From positions 45,311,534-45,375,533 of the forward strand of contig CM069594.1 of assembly GCA_035771175.1 (NCBI GenBank): a stretch of 64,000 nucleotides of DNA, in the 5' to 3' direction. The position numbers and the translations under genes were made by a program. Shown one piece after another: positions 63,836-64,000 of this stretch (position 1 is its first letter; the number at the start of each line of letters is the position of its first letter). This stretch comes from Paratinospora sagittata. Its lineage: Eukaryota; Streptophyta; Magnoliopsida; Ranunculales; Menispermaceae. Under the pieces are notes generated by a model. That model was not told the DNA's origin and ran no database searches. It saw only the letters and a program-made list of their open reading frames with translations.

Positions 63836-64000
63836 ATATAAGATTAAATACTATTAAATAATTCAAAACTCATTGAAATTATAAGTAAAACCTTTCGAAA
63901 AACATTTTTTTCAAAATGGAATACTATATCATAGTGATTTCGAAGACTTTTTCAATGTTCAGAGTTTTAGTGCTGAGATTGATCGAGAAGTTACCCTACA
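63836..64000 (+). repeat. satellite monomer 55, partial (cut by window edge)
   Basis: The first 165 bp of another copy, with TATAAGTAAAACC but the common AGAGTTTTAGTGCTGAG. It shows that the array continues. Confidence 0.93.

Larger units (their letters stand above)
1..64000. repeat. 1.18-kb tandem satellite array, 54 monomers plus a partial
   Basis: The motif GTACAAAATGAT and the start motif ATATAAGAT recur in fixed order along the whole window, almost always 1,172 to 1,186 bp apart. Every copy is on the same strand. Exceptions are explained by visible deletions or by the inserted element. Best-conserved blocks are the one ending GAAGAACTTGCGAAATAATG, the one around GGGAATCATCAAGGTGTTAG, and the one around TTCAAAATGGAATACTATAT. 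Neighbouring copies range from nearly identical to clearly diverged. No gene interrupts the array, and neither array end lies in the window. I do not recognise the family. A nuclear satellite of a flowering plant is the likeliest reading; chromosomal position is unknown. Confidence 0.97.

Noticed and set aside
1..64000. CRISPR array
   Set aside because: The repeat unit is 1.18 kb with no short repeat-spacer alternation and no cas genes. The context is eukaryotic satellite.
1..64000. Ribosomal DNA spacer or tandem gene cluster
   Set aside because: No rRNA, 5S, tRNA, snRNA or histone segment is seen in any monomer.
1..64000. CENP-B-like box or telomere repeats
   Set aside because: No TTCG....A..CGGG-type motif and no telomere-type short repeat was found by eye in the consensus.

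Overview
The window is one uninterrupted block of satellite DNA. No protein-coding gene, rRNA or functional tRNA could be supported on either strand. About 54 head-to-tail copies of a monomer of roughly 1,180 bp fill it from edge to edge, and a 55th copy is cut by the right edge. All copies point the same way, and the array enters and leaves the window mid-array, so its true ends are not seen. Phase here is set arbitrarily at an ATATAAGAT motif, which coincides with base 1. The many short open frames are the same few stretches of monomer read again and again.

The organism is most likely a eukaryote with large satellite blocks. A flowering plant fits best, because the sequence is AT-rich, the monomer is long, and one inserted element has plant-like TG...CA ends and a plant SINE-like tRNA-derived head. 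I cannot name a species, and I do not recognise the satellite. Centromeric, pericentromeric or subtelomeric location cannot be read from the sequence.

Inside each monomer, the last third holds three diverged subrepeats of about 75 bp. Each contains a GATAGCG...CGCTAT motif, often the perfect 12-bp palindrome ATAGCGCGCTAT. Three monomers (15, 22, 25) have lost exactly one such unit. The third unit can fold into a 9-bp stem with a 13-nt loop.

Layout. Positions 1 to about 18,000 (monomers 1-15) mix two interleaved subfamilies with traces of a three-monomer higher-order repeat. Positions 18,000 to 26,400 (monomers 16-22) are the damaged part, with three copies of a 0.43-kb mobile element in two places and several deletions of 74 to about 300 bp. 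Positions 26,000 to 34,200 hold a clear three-monomer block that is duplicated next to itself, with one extra monomer in the second copy. Positions 34,000 to 52,000 hold moderately diverged monomers with local duplications and a copied tract linking monomers 34 and 41. From about 52,100 to the right edge (monomers 45-55) a distinct subfamily is recently homogenised, with a six-monomer-offset duplication and monomers that are visible recombination mosaics.

Nothing here works as a gene system. The interest is in how the array evolves: unequal exchange, conversion tracts, a transposon carried along by satellite amplification, and a small templated inversion.
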